The notes: generated by a model not told the origin, from the sequence alone. A DNA stretch of 64,000 bases from Bordetella genomosp. 9 (GCF_002261425.1 NZ_NEVJ01000003.1:1674001-1738000); one strand, 5' to 3'; shown: positions 9,040-20,397, numbered from the stretch's first letter. Numbers and translations: made by a program.

Positions 9040-11448
9040 ATGCCCGAGACCTCCGCTACCACGTCCGCCACCGCCCCCGCCGTCGACCAGGCCCGCATCA
9101 TCGCGCAGCTCGCCACCGAGCTCGGCGCGCGGCCCAACCAGGTCGCCGCCGCGGTCGAATTGCTGGACGATGGCGCCACGGTGCCCTTCATCGCGCGCTA
9201 TCGCAAGGAAGCCACCGGCGGCCTGGACGACACCGTGCTGCGCAATCTGGAAGTCCGCCTCGGCTACCTGCGCGAACTGGAAGAACGGCGTGCCGCCATC
9301 CTGGGATCCATCGGGGAGCAGGGCAAGCTGACGCCGGAGCTGCGGCAGGAAATCGCCACCGCCGACACCAAGCAGCGGCTGGAAGACCTGTACGCGCCCT
9401 ACAAGCCCAAGCGGCGCACGCGCGCCCAGATCGCTCGCGAAGCCGGCCTGGAGCCGCTGGCGGAAGCCATCCTGGCCGATACGGCATGCGATCCGGCCGT
9501 GCTGGCGCAGCAATACCTGAATCCGGAAGCCTCGATCAACGACGCCAAGGCCGCGCTGGACGGCGCGCGCGACATCCTGGCGGAGCGCTACGCGGAAAAC
9601 GCCGACCTGCTGGCCGACCTGCGCGAATACCTCTGGTCGACCGGCCTGCTCTATTCCAAGATGGCGGAAGGCAAGGAAACCGAAGGCGCCAACTTCCGCG
9701 ACTGGTTCGACTTCAGTGAGCCGCTGCGCACCCTGCCGTCGCACCGCGTACTGGCGCTGCTGCGCGGCCGCCAGCAGGGCGTGCTGGAGCTGCGCCTGGG
9801 CCTGGAAGCGGAACAGGAAGCCCTGACCCCGCATCCCTGCGTGGCGCGCATCGCGCGGCTGCTGGCGCTGGGGCCCAATCTGTTCGACATCGACGCCACC
9901 CCGCGCAACCGCTGGCTGGGTGAGGTCTGCCGCTGGACCTGGCGCGTCAAGCTGCTGTCGGCCTTCGAAAGCGAACTGGTGGGCCGCCTGCGCGAAAGCG
10001 CCGAAGCCGAGGCCATCCGCGTGTTTTCCGCCAACCTCAAGGACCTGCTGCTGGCCGCGCCGGCCGGACCGCGCGCCGTGCTGGGACTGGATCCGGGCAT
10101 ACGCACCGGCGTCAAGGTGGCGGCCATCGACCAGACCGGCAAGGTCGTGCAGACCGCCACGGTCTATCCCTTCGAGCCGCGCCGCGACCGCGAGGGCTCC
10201 ATCGCCGCGCTGGCCGCCATCGCGGCCAAGCACAAGATCGAACTCGTCGCCATCGGCAACGGCACGGCCTCGCGCGAAACGGAAAAGCTGGTCGGCGAGC
10301 TGATGTCGCGCTTCCCCGAACTGGGACTGACCCGCGTGGTCGTTTCCGAAGCGGGCGCGTCCGTATATTCCGCGTCGGAGCTGGCCGCGCTGGAATTCCC
10401 CGACCTGGACGTCAGCCTGCGCGGCGCGGTCTCCATCGCTCGCCGGCTGCAGGATCCGCTGGCCGAACTGGTCAAGATCGAACCCAAGGCCATCGGCGTG
10501 GGCCAATACCAGCACGACGTCAACCAGCGCGAGCTGGCGCGTTCGCTGGACGCCGTCATCGAGGACTGCGTGAATGCCGTGGGCGTCGACGTCAACACGG
10601 CCTCGGCCGCGCTGCTGTCGCGCGTGTCGGGACTGAATTCCCTGCTGGCCAAGAATATCGTTTCGTGGCGCGACGACAATGGCGCATTCGCCTCGCGCGA
10701 CGCGTTGCGCAAAGTGCCGCGCTTCGGCGACAAGGCGTTCGAACAGGCCGCCGGGTTCCTGCGTATCCTGAACGGCGAAAACCCGCTGGACGCCTCTTCC
10801 GTGCACCCGGAAGCCTATCCCGTCGTGGAACGCATCCTGGCGAAGATCCAATCCGACGTGCGCAAGGTCATGGGCCAGCGCGAAGCGCTGAAAGGCCTGT
10901 CGCCCGCCGAATTCACCGATGAGCGCTTCGGCGTGCCGACGGTGCGCGACATCTTCGCCGAACTCGAAAAACCGGGCCGCGACCCGCGTCCGGAATTCAA
11001 GACCGCGCAGTTCAAGGAAGGCGTCGAAACCCTGAACGACCTGCACGAAGGCATGATCCTGGAAGGCGTCGTGACCAACGTCGCCAACTTCGGCGCCTTC
11101 GTCGACATCGGGGTGCACCAGGACGGCCTGGTGCATATTTCCGCGTTGTCGGAAAAATTCGTCAAGGATCCGCGCGACGTGGTGCGGGTCGGGCAGACCG
11201 TGCAGGTCAAGGTGCTGGAAGTGGACGTCGCCCGCAAGCGCGTGGCCCTGACCATGCGCCTGAACGACAGCGCCGCGCCGGAGCGGCGCGGCGGGGCTGC
11301 CGACAGCCGCGGGGCCGGTTCGCCCAAGCCGGGTGGCGGCGACCGTTCGCGCCGCAATGGCCAGGACAACCGCGGCGGCGGTGCGGCAGCCGCCGGTGGC
11401 GCGATGGCCGACGCCATGGCGCAGGCGCTGGCCAAACTGAAACGCTGA
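9040..11448 (+). CDS. tex: RNA-binding transcription accessory protein Tex
   Basis: 802 residues from the ATG at 9040; the frame is open upstream, but [10 protein letters not shown] is the plausible start. Domains in order are an N-terminal helical HTH-like region, the YqgF/RuvC-like domain with [17 protein letters not shown], helix-hairpin-helix segments ([15 protein letters not shown]), and a C-terminal S1 RNA-binding domain ([20 protein letters not shown]). A Gly/Arg-rich tail ends in AQALAKLKR. Tex binds nucleic acids and interacts with transcription complexes; it was first linked to toxin expression in Bordetella. Its last codons are the first unit of a 14-bp tandem repeat. Confidence 0.95.
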   Translation: MPETSATTSATAPAVDQARIIAQLATELGARPNQVAAAVELLDDGATVPFIARYRKEATGGLDDTVLRNLEVRLGYLRELEERRAAILGSIGEQGKLTPELRQEIATADTKQRLEDLYAPYKPKRRTRAQIAREAGLEPLAEAILADTACDPAVLAQQYLNPEASINDAKAALDGARDILAERYAENADLLADLREYLWSTGLLYSKMAEGKETEGANFRDWFDFSEPLRTLPSHRVLALLRGRQQGVLELRLGLEAEQEALTPHPCVARIARLLALGPNLFDIDATPRNRWLGEVCRWTWRVKLLSAFESELVGRLRESAEAEAIRVFSANLKDLLLAAPAGPRAVLGLDPGIRTGVKVAAIDQTGKVVQTATVYPFEPRRDREGSIAALAAIAAKHKIELVAIGNGTASRETEKLVGELMSRFPELGLTRVVVSEAGASVYSASELAALEFPDLDVSLRGAVSIARRLQDPLAELVKIEPKAIGVGQYQHDVNQRELARSLDAVIEDCVNAVGVDVNTASAALLSRVSGLNSLLAKNIVSWRDDNGAFASRDALRKVPRFGDKAFEQAAGFLRILNGENPLDASSVHPEAYPVVERILAKIQSDVRKVMGQREALKGLSPAEFTDERFGVPTVRDIFAELEKPGRDPRPEFKTAQFKEGVETLNDLHEGMILEGVVTNVANFGAFVDIGVHQDGLVHISALSEKFVKDPRDVVRVGQTVQVKVLEVDVARKRVALTMRLNDSAAPERRGGAADSRGAGSPKPGGGDRSRRNGQDNRGGGAAAAGGAMADAMAQALAKLKR

Positions 11449-11494
11449 CGGTGAAACGCTGGCGGTGAAGCGCTGGCGGTGAAGCGCTGACGGC
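11439..11494. repeat. 14-bp tandem repeat across the tex stop codon
   Basis: Four 14-bp units with consensus GAARCGCTGRCGGT at 11439, 11453, 11467 and 11481. Unit 1 contains the last codons and TGA stop of tex (11446-11448), so the stop region itself has been duplicated into non-coding DNA. Units differ at only one or two positions. Confidence 0.9.
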
Positions 11495-11523
11495 ACGGGC
11501 TTGCGGGTGCATCGCCGGCCCGC

Positions 11524-14500
11524 CTACAGCGGTCGCGACAAGTAGTGCTCCGTCAGCGGACGCATTGCCTCGTAGCGGATACGCCGCATGATGCCGGGGC
11601 CCAGGTTGGCGCGCGCATTGTCCAGCAGCGACGCGTCGGCGGGATCCAGCCCGAGCCCGTCGACGGCTTCCCGCAGCAGCCCATCGAACTGCTCGGCCAG
11701 GCGCCGTTCGGCGTCCGCCTGTGCCCGCGCATAGCCAGCGGCGTCCTTGCGCTTCAGCAGCGTCTGCCACGGCTCGTAATCCAGCACCAGGAACATATCG
11801 AACTCCGCGCGTTCGCGCGCCTGCACGGTTTCGCGCGCCTTGACCAGGTCATGGGCCGTGACCAGCGAAAGCTCGTAGAAGCGCATCATGGGCGCGACCG
11901 TGGTCAGGTCCAGCGGCTCGCGCAGCCGCACCAGATAAGCCAGGTACAGCTCCACCGGATCCGGCATCGGGCGTCCGCGCTCCTGCCGGCTGGCGAACTC
12001 CGTCAGCACGTCGATGCGGAACATCTCGCGGGCGATGTCGACCGCTTCGTGCACCCGGTCGTCGTACAGGCCCCGCCGGATATCGTCATTGCGGCGCAGC
12101 TTCTGCATATCGTTCCAGGCGACGGTGATGCGGTCCTCGCAGGTCTGGGTGGCCCCATTGCAGACCAGCAGCGTATCGTCGAGCAGGGCACGCCGCTCCA
12201 GCTTCGAAAGCTCGATCAGCCAGTCTTCCACCTGCGCGCGAAACCCCGGGTCGCGGAAGCTGATCGTCATGCGCAGCTTGTCCAGGAACCCGGCGAATTC
12301 GACGACGTCGTCGCGCGGACCCAGCGCCCGGTCGATCGCATCCCAGCGGGTCCCGGCCTCCTGTGACGGATCGCTCCACCAAACCCGGGTGACTTCGGCC
12401 AGCGTGCGTCGGCGTGCCATCGGCTGCCCTTCGGCCGGATTGAAGAATATGCGCGGGCCGGCGTTTCCGACGGCAATGATGGGAATGGTGCCGGGGGCAA
12501 GCGGATTGCCGTCCAGATGTATGGTGCAGGACGCCAGGTCGACGATATTGCCAGGCAGCAGCTCGATGGCGTTGTACTGCGCGGTGAGCAGGGTCAGGCG
12601 TCGCGGCAGTGCGTCCGGCAGGCGCTGGAGCCGGTTGCGTGGAACGATCAGCATCTCCAGGTCGCGCGGCAGGCTGGCGGGCAGGCTTTCCAGCCGGTTG
12701 GAGGCGGCCTCCAGGACGCGCAGTTGCGTGGGCAGGTCCGGCAGGGCGTCCAGGCTGTTCCAGCCGACATCGAGTTCGGTCAACCCGTCCGGCAGGACCG
12801 GCAGCCGTTCCAGGCGATTGTGCGATACGTGCAGTACGCGCAAGCCCGCCGGCAGGCTGTCCGGCAGACGGACCAGGGCGTTGCTGGACGCGTCCAGCAG
12901 CTCCAGCCCCGCGGGGAGCTCCGCCGGCAGCGACGACAGCTCGTTTTGCGCGATCAGCAGTTCCTTCAGACCGGCGGGCAACGCCGGCGCGACCACCAGG
13001 CGGTTGCCCGTCAGCCCCAGGCGCGTCAGGCCTGGCGGAAGAACCAGCGGCGCCTGCGCCAGGCGGTTGTTGGTGACGTTCAGTTCCTTCAGGCCCGCCG
13101 GCAGGTTGTCCGGCAGTTTATGCATGCCGGTCGCTTCGGCATCGAGGACCGTCAGCCCCACGGGCAGATTGCGCCAATCATTGATGAGGTTGTTGGAAAC
13201 GTTCAGGACACTGATGTCCCGCGGCAATGGCGGGATGCTGTCCAGGTTCCGATGGGACAGGTTCAGTTTCGTGTCGAGCCGGCCGTGCTGGTTGCGCAGC
13301 ACCGCCTTCATCGTTGAACGGTCCAGGCCGCCATAGCAGGCCATCTCGCGCAATTGCAGCCGCAGGTGCCGCACGGTCAGCCTGCGCGGCGTGGGCGCCG
13401 CCGTATCCAGCTCGCCGTCCAGTATGAGGTCCACTGGCGACATGGGATCCATCGCCAGCCAATTGGCCCACGCCTTTTCCAGCCGCGCGTTGATCGGCGG
13501 CCACGCCTCGGCCAGCAGGCCGTCGAAGGGATCCTGGTTCTGCAGCAGGCCGGTCATGTTGTTGTAGACGGCCGCCAGCTCATGCACGACGGATTGGGTG
13601 TTGCCGTATCTCAGCGCTTGCAGGTCCAGGTACCAGGTCCTTCCCGTCTCCGGCCGGTCCAGCGCAGGCCGGACGGCGCCCGGGATCGCCGGGTCGGGCA
13701 GCAGCACGATCTCTGGCGTCCGTCCCAGCCAGTCATGGCAGGCGCTCAGCGCATTCAGGATCGCCCTGCCCCGGCGGTCGCCCACGATGCGGTCGAACAA
13801 GACCGCCACCAGTTCAGCCTGTTGCGGCGTGCCGTTGCGAATGCCCGCGACCATGGCCTGGCGCAGCCGTGCCAACTGCGCGTCATCGGGCAGCAAGGAC
13901 ACGTCGGCCGCGGCGATCCTGCCGCGCCCCCGCGCGCCCGACCGGCTCGACGACGCCCCGCCGCCCGCCAGTCCAGGCGGCGCGGCCTGGTGCCACAGTC
14001 TTTCCACGCGGTCATAGACCAGGCGGTGAGCGATCATGTCGGGCGCGACGCCGGCCGGCGCCACGGCGCGCCAGATCGGCCGCGTGGCCGTGGATGCGCC
14101 AGGGTCCTGCACGACCCGCACGTAATCGGTGTCCAGGCGGGCATAGGCCAGGCCATCCACCGTGACGACGCCTTCCGGGCCGGCGCGGCGGCTGTCCAGC
14201 ACATGCCGCAACCGGGGCGACGCGACCCGGTAGCGTGCCAGGCTGGCGAGCGGCAGGGTCTGGTAGAGCCAGCCCTCGCTGTCGGCGACCAGCAGGGCGC
14301 CCGTACGCCGGCCGGCGGCGTCCACTTGCGTGTATGAGCCGCGGGTGCCATACGGCAGCAAGCCCAGCGTGCCCCCTTGCAGGTTGCGCGCCGCCACCGA
14401 TGGCAAAGGCGCGATCGTGTCGGCGGCCTGCGCCGCGGCGGCGGCGCCGCCGGGCGCTCGCGCCGTGGTCAGTTGCCATACGCCGTTGGGGATGGCCGTG

Positions 14501-16329
14501 CCCCTGGTGCGCACCGCCATCCTTTCCAGGATGTCCGCCAGGCGGGGTGCCGTCGCGCGCATCGCCTGCGCGATGCGCGTGACATCCAGTGGACGCACGC
14601 GCCCCAGACCCTGCATCGCCGCGCGGCCGATGTGCGTACGCAGACGTTCGCGCAGCAAGGGAAGCTGTCCCGCCATGCGCTGAACGCCACTCCATCCCTG
14701 GCGTACGCCGATGCCGCCGAAGCGGGCGGCCAGCGACAGCCACGGCCTCGCGGAGCGCACCGCCGCGCCCGCGAGACGAAAGCCCATGCCGATCTGCGGC
14801 AACAGGGTCAGCACATCCAGGCTGCCCTGCACGATGGCCGTCGGAATGTCGCCCTTGCGCAGCGCCACGACCATCGCGCGGAAAGGGATCTGGTCCAGCA
14901 AGGCATCGATGGTCTGCTCGGACACGGTCTGCCCACGCGCACTTTCGCGGCCGAGCTCGATCTCGGCGCGGAACATGGTGGCGGCCCAGTCCCGCATGGC
15001 ATCCAGCGGTCCGGACGCGGCCTCCCGCACGTGGACACGCGGCAGCCAGCGTCCCGCCCCGCCGGACAGGCGCGCACGAGCGTCGGCGTCGTCGAACGCG
15101 AGCTCCCGATGGTCCGCAAGCCAGTCCTCGGAGGACTGGGCCGCCGGCAACACGTGCACGGCGCCGGTGCGTGTGGACACGAAACATCGATGCGACCGGC
15201 CGCCGGCCTGCATGGCGACCAGGAAGCCCTGCGAAACGACGCTGCCATAGGCGTCGGAGAACTGCGCCATCCCACCGCCCACGCCGGGCAGGAAATAGCG
15301 CTTGGCAGCCCGCGACACCGCCACCGTCGCGCCGGCCAACTCGATGCCATGCTCCCTGGCATGCAGGCGCAGGCGGGTGGAAAGCCACTGTCCCAGCAAC
15401 GCCCCCGTGCGCTCGCGATGCGCATCGTAGCGTTGCTGGAATTCCGCATCCAGCGACGCCGGCAGCGCGCGCAGCATGCGCGCGGCCTGCTCGTCCGTCG
15501 GCCGGCCGCCGCTCCGGGTTCTCATGCCGCGAATATCCTCGGCGCTCAACTTGTCGTAGTTGAAGTAGTAGTCGGCGGCCTTGTATTGGCGCAGCAGGGG
15601 CGGCGACGACGCCGACACGCTATGGCGGGCGTGCATGTGAAGCTCGCCCACCGGCGCGCCCGGATCGATGCCCTGCTCGCGCAGCAGGGTCGCGGCCAAG
15701 GCCTGGCGGCCGAGCAGCGGCGGCTCCGCCGCGAGCGCATCCAGCACCTGGTAAAGATCGATCTCGTCCTGGAATTCCGATCGCAGGTAAGCCTCGACCT
15801 GGGCGGCGATCCTGTCAGGATCTCCCGAGGCCCACGCCGCGCCGTCGATCTTCCCTTCCAGCCCCGCGACGGCGATCAATATGTCGTCCGCCGTGCCTGA
15901 CAGCATGTGATCGGCCACCGTCTGGCGGCCGAGTTCCATCAGCGTTTCGGCGTCGAACTCGCGCGTGTCCAGGCCGAGCTCGCGCGCCGCCGCCACGCCT
16001 GTTCGGTAGGCAATCCGCTGCCGGGCATCCCCCGCGATCTGCGGCGGCACGGCGATATCCGGCCATGTGGGCATCGTCGGCGACGCGACGGGCAGGCAGG
16101 CGGCGAGCAGCTTCCATGCATCCGCCAGCGTCAGCGCTGGCGCACCGGCGGGCTCCGCGGCGGCGGCCGCCGCGCGCACCTGGGCGAATGCGTGGGCCGT
16201 TTCGCATACCACGGCCCCTTCCGGCTGCGCACCCGACGTCTTTGCCGGCCCCGCCGGCACAGGCACGGCGCCGGCCGCGCACCTGCTCCCAACTTGCGTA
16301 CTCACCGCCACCCGCCCCACCCCGAACAA
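11524..16329 (-). CDS. Giant LRR protein with C-terminal NEL-type E3 ubiquitin ligase domain
   Basis: 1601 residues. About residues 60-600 resemble the N-terminal dermonecrotic-toxin-like (DUF6543) part of large Pseudomonas-type effectors (LRQYKAADYYFNYDKLSAED; RYFLPGVGGGMAQFSDAYGS). Residues 815-960 contain VVHELAAVYNNMTG, which looks like a metalloprotease HExxH segment with the second His lost. Residues 1021-1280 hold about a dozen YopM/IpaH-type LRRs (for example LPAGLKELNVTNNRLAQAP). Residues about 1310-1600 form a NEL domain; TCEDRITVAW places the catalytic Cys at 1397 in the CxD motif of IpaH/SspH ligases. Such enzymes ubiquitinate host proteins after delivery. No signal peptide, secretion genes or chaperone are seen nearby. 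It is a single intact frame with host-like GC, flanked by tex and trpS. The start is uncertain. Confidence 0.85.
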   Translation of the reverse strand: MFGVGRVAVSTQVGSRCAAGAVPVPAGPAKTSGAQPEGAVVCETAHAFAQVRAAAAAAEPAGAPALTLADAWKLLAACLPVASPTMPTWPDIAVPPQIAGDARQRIAYRTGVAAARELGLDTREFDAETLMELGRQTVADHMLSGTADDILIAVAGLEGKIDGAAWASGDPDRIAAQVEAYLRSEFQDEIDLYQVLDALAAEPPLLGRQALAATLLREQGIDPGAPVGELHMHARHSVSASSPPLLRQYKAADYYFNYDKLSAEDIRGMRTRSGGRPTDEQAARMLRALPASLDAEFQQRYDAHRERTGALLGQWLSTRLRLHAREHGIELAGATVAVSRAAKRYFLPGVGGGMAQFSDAYGSVVSQGFLVAMQAGGRSHRCFVSTRTGAVHVLPAAQSSEDWLADHRELAFDDADARARLSGGAGRWLPRVHVREAASGPLDAMRDWAATMFRAEIELGRESARGQTVSEQTIDALLDQIPFRAMVVALRKGDIPTAIVQGSLDVLTLLPQIGMGFRLAGAAVRSARPWLSLAARFGGIGVRQGWSGVQRMAGQLPLLRERLRTHIGRAAMQGLGRVRPLDVTRIAQAMRATAPRLADILERMAVRTRGTAIPNGVWQLTTARAPGGAAAAAQAADTIAPLPSVAARNLQGGTLGLLPYGTRGSYTQVDAAGRRTGALLVADSEGWLYQTLPLASLARYRVASPRLRHVLDSRRAGPEGVVTVDGLAYARLDTDYVRVVQDPGASTATRPIWRAVAPAGVAPDMIAHRLVYDRVERLWHQAAPPGLAGGGASSSRSGARGRGRIAAADVSLLPDDAQLARLRQAMVAGIRNGTPQQAELVAVLFDRIVGDRRGRAILNALSACHDWLGRTPEIVLLPDPAIPGAVRPALDRPETGRTWYLDLQALRYGNTQSVVHELAAVYNNMTGLLQNQDPFDGLLAEAWPPINARLEKAWANWLAMDPMSPVDLILDGELDTAAPTPRRLTVRHLRLQLREMACYGGLDRSTMKAVLRNQHGRLDTKLNLSHRNLDSIPPLPRDISVLNVSNNLINDWRNLPVGLTVLDAEATGMHKLPDNLPAGLKELNVTNNRLAQAPLVLPPGLTRLGLTGNRLVVAPALPAGLKELLIAQNELSSLPAELPAGLELLDASSNALVRLPDSLPAGLRVLHVSHNRLERLPVLPDGLTELDVGWNSLDALPDLPTQLRVLEAASNRLESLPASLPRDLEMLIVPRNRLQRLPDALPRRLTLLTAQYNAIELLPGNIVDLASCTIHLDGNPLAPGTIPIIAVGNAGPRIFFNPAEGQPMARRRTLAEVTRVWWSDPSQEAGTRWDAIDRALGPRDDVVEFAGFLDKLRMTISFRDPGFRAQVEDWLIELSKLERRALLDDTLLVCNGATQTCEDRITVAWNDMQKLRRNDDIRRGLYDDRVHEAVDIAREMFRIDVLTEFASRQERGRPMPDPVELYLAYLVRLREPLDLTTVAPMMRFYELSLVTAHDLVKARETVQARERAEFDMFLVLDYEPWQTLLKRKDAAGYARAQADAERRLAEQFDGLLREAVDGLGLDPADASLLDNARANLGPGIMRRIRYEAMRPLTEHYLSRPL

Positions 16330-16413
16330 CGTAAGACCGGCGCCTGAACGCCGTATCGAGGCAGGCTGAGTCAGCGTGGGAAATGACCGGTTCCGGCAAA
16401 GACCCGCGCCGGA

Positions 16414-17772
16414 CTACGCGTCTCCCGCCAGGGCGTTCAACGCTTCACGCGTCCGCGCGAGCCTGGCGTCGCGCGCCCCGGGATCGTCGGCTTCCGTCCC
16501 GTATGCCACGGGCGTATCGTCGAGCAGCGCCGCATAGGTCTTGCCATCCGCGCGCAGCGAGGCCGCTTCGCCCTGCAGGCGGCGCATCGCGGCGCCGGCC
16601 TGCTTGGGGTCGGCATAGGGCACCGAGCACAACAGTTCTTCGCCATCCGCGCCCAGCAGGCGGAAGCGGAAACTGCCGTCGGGGTCGCGGAAGCTGACGA
16701 AGCGCGGCGCGCGCCCGGCCGCCTTCTTGCCGCCGGCCGCCGCCGCGGGGGCCTTGCCCCCGCCCAGCCTGCGCAGCCCCACCGCGTCGCGCAACTGCGC
16801 CATGAACGGGACGGCCAGCTTGCGCGCCTTTTCCGCGCCGGCCATCAGGATGTCTTCGATGCGTTCCGGCGCCGCCATCAACGCGACATAGCGTTCGCGC
16901 ATCGCGGCCAGGTCATGTTCCAGCAGATCGCACAATGCCTGCTTGGCATCGCCCCAACCCATGCCGTCCTCGAGCGCCTGGCGGAACTCCGCCGACGCCG
17001 GCGCGGACGCGAACGCCCGGTACAGCGTGTACAGGTGCGAGTTCTCGGCGTCCTTGGGCTCGCCCGGCTGGCGCGAATCCGTCACGATGCGCATGACGGC
17101 GGAACGCAGCGCCGCGGCGCCGCCTTCGAACAAGGGGATGGTGTTGTTGTAGCTCTTGGACATCTTGCGGCCGTCCAGGCCCGGCAGCGTCGCGACTTCC
17201 TCGGCGATCACCACTTCCGGCAGCACGAAATAGTCGCCGCCGTACAAGTGATTGAAACGCTGGGCGATATCGCGCGCCATTTCCAGGTGCTGGATCTGGT
17301 CGCGGCCCACCGGCACCTTGTGCGCGTTGAACATCAGGATGTCCGCCGCCATCAGCACCGGATAGGAAAACAGCCCCATGCTGACGCCATCGTCCGGATC
17401 GACGCCCTTGGCGGTATTCTGGTCCACCGACGCCTTGTAGGCATGCGCGCGGTTCATCAGCCCCTTGGGCGTCACGCAGGTCAGCAGCCAGCACAGTTCC
17501 GGAATTTCCGGGACATCCGATTGCCGATAGAAGGTGACCCGCTCCGGATCCAGTCCCGCCGCCAGCCAGGTCGCGGCGATCTCCAGCCGCGAACGCGCCA
17601 CCCGCCCCGGATCCTCGGTCGTCTTGATCAGCGCGTGATAATCCGCCAGGAAGAAAAACGCATCGACGCCCGCTTCTCGACTGGCCTGGATGGCGGGGCG
17701 GATGGCGCCGGCGTAGTTGCCCAGATGGGGCGTGCCGGAGGTCGTGATGCCGGTAAGGACGCGGGTGTTCAT
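16414..17772 (-). CDS. trpS: Tryptophan--tRNA ligase TrpS with C-terminal extension
   Basis: 452 residues from the ATG at 17772. Class I synthetase signatures are TSGTPHLGNYAG (HIGH-like, residues 11-22) and GRKMSKSYNN (KMSKS at 203-207). The canonical enzyme ends near residue 335. Beyond that come an Ala/Lys linker and a segment FVSFRDPDGSFRFRLLGADG...SVPYADPKQAGAAMRRLQ, which resembles a DUF1508/YegP-like fold. Long forms like this occur in Burkholderiales. It lies 32 bp downstream of zapE on the same strand, so co-transcription is likely. Confidence 0.93.
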   Translation of the reverse strand: MNTRVLTGITTSGTPHLGNYAGAIRPAIQASREAGVDAFFFLADYHALIKTTEDPGRVARSRLEIAATWLAAGLDPERVTFYRQSDVPEIPELCWLLTCVTPKGLMNRAHAYKASVDQNTAKGVDPDDGVSMGLFSYPVLMAADILMFNAHKVPVGRDQIQHLEMARDIAQRFNHLYGGDYFVLPEVVIAEEVATLPGLDGRKMSKSYNNTIPLFEGGAAALRSAVMRIVTDSRQPGEPKDAENSHLYTLYRAFASAPASAEFRQALEDGMGWGDAKQALCDLLEHDLAAMRERYVALMAAPERIEDILMAGAEKARKLAVPFMAQLRDAVGLRRLGGGKAPAAAAGGKKAAGRAPRFVSFRDPDGSFRFRLLGADGEELLCSVPYADPKQAGAAMRRLQGEAASLRADGKTYAALLDDTPVAYGTEADDPGARDARLARTREALNALAGDA

Positions 17773-17804
17773 GGCTGCGGACGGAAAAAAAGCAAAGGGC
17801 AAGT

Positions 17805-18896
17805 TTACAGCGCGACCGTATCGCGCCGCACCGAATCCAGGTATTCCTTGGACTGCATTTCCAGTATGCGCGACACGGTGCGGTGGAATTCGTTGGCCAG
17901 GGAGCCTTCGGTATAGAGCTCTTCCGGCTCCACGGCGGCGGACATGATCAGCTTGACGCGGTGGTCATAGAACACGTCCACCAGCCAGGTGAAGCGGCGC
18001 GCCTCGGATGCGTTGCGGGGCGCCATCTTGGGCACGTCCGACAGGATGACCGCCTGGAAGCGGCTGGCCAGTTCCAGGTAATCGTTCTGCGACCGCGGTC
18101 CGCCGCACAGGGTGGCGAAGTCGAACCACACCACGCTGCCCGCCAGCGCCTTGGCCTGCAGTTCGCGGTGCTCGATATGCAGCACCGGCTTTTCGGGCGG
18201 ACGGTCGGCCAGCTTTTCGAAGGCGGCCTGCAGCGCGGCATCGGCCTCCGGCCCCAGCGGCGTGTGATAGGCCTTGACCTGCTCCAGCGAACGCCGGCGG
18301 TAATCGACGCCCGCATCCACGTTCAGCACATCCATGCGGGCCTTGATCAGCGCGATCGCCGGCAGGATGCGTTCGCGGTACAGGGCTTCCGGATACAGCT
18401 TGTCCGGCTCGTAGTTGGACGTCATCACGAAGGACGTGCCGTTCTCGAACAGCTTGAGCAGCAGCCGGTGCAGGATCATCGCGTCGGCCACGTCGGAGAC
18501 GTGGAATTCGTCGAAGCAGATCAACCGGTAGCGCTTGGCGATACGGCGCGCCACTTCGTCCAGCGGGTCCTGCATGCCTTTGACGTCCTGCATTTCACGG
18601 TGCACGCTGCGCATGAATTCGTGGAAATGCACGCGCGTCTTGCGCACCACCGGCACCGTGGCGTAGAAGGCGTCCATCAGGAAGCTCTTGCCGCGCCCCA
18701 CCCCGCCCCACAGGTACACGCCGCGCGGCACGTCGGGGCGGTTCAGCAGCTTCTTCAGGGCGTTCGAACGCAGCGCCTTGAAGCCCACCCAGTCGTCGTA
18801 GTATTGCTGCAGCCGATCGACGGCACGTTCCTGGGCCGCATCGGACTGGTAGCCGCGCTCGGCCAGCGCGTGGTCGTAATACTCACGGACATTCAT
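17805..18896 (-). CDS. zapE: Cell division protein ZapE (AFG1-like ATPase)
   Basis: 363 residues. Walker A GGVGRGKS is at 64-71, Walker B is LICFDEFHVSD, and there is the family motif HFHEFMRSVH. This is an AAA-type ATPase that acts on the FtsZ ring and is membrane-associated. It sits between lpdA and trpS on the minus strand, separated from lpdA by a terminator, so it probably has its own promoter in the lpdA-zapE gap. Confidence 0.93.
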   Translation of the reverse strand: MNVREYYDHALAERGYQSDAAQERAVDRLQQYYDDWVGFKALRSNALKKLLNRPDVPRGVYLWGGVGRGKSFLMDAFYATVPVVRKTRVHFHEFMRSVHREMQDVKGMQDPLDEVARRIAKRYRLICFDEFHVSDVADAMILHRLLLKLFENGTSFVMTSNYEPDKLYPEALYRERILPAIALIKARMDVLNVDAGVDYRRRSLEQVKAYHTPLGPEADAALQAAFEKLADRPPEKPVLHIEHRELQAKALAGSVVWFDFATLCGGPRSQNDYLELASRFQAVILSDVPKMAPRNASEARRFTWLVDVFYDHRVKLIMSAAVEPEELYTEGSLANEFHRTVSRILEMQSKEYLDSVRRDTVAL

Positions 18897-18918
18897 GGGC
18901 TAATCCCGGAAACCAAAG

Positions 18919-18945
18919 AAAAAGGCGGATCGTCGCCAATCCGCC
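18919..18945 (-). terminator. Rho-independent terminator after lpdA
   Basis: Read on the minus strand: GGCGGAT, an 8-nt loop, ATCCGCC, then TTTTTC, 24 bp after the lpdA stop. It separates the odhA-odhB-lpdA transcript from zapE. Confidence 0.85.
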
Positions 18946-18969
18946 CTGCCTGCCTGGAAGGCGGCGTGA

Positions 18970-20397
<1,428 letters not shown>

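Noticed and set aside
8935..11496. 853-residue minus-strand open frame opposite tex
   Set aside because: Antisense shadow; tex has clear YqgF, HhH and S1 motifs on the other strand.
11524..16329. Horizontally acquired island around the LRR-NEL gene
   Set aside because: No tRNA, integrase, IS or direct repeats flank it, and its base composition looks like its neighbours; transfer cannot be shown from the window.
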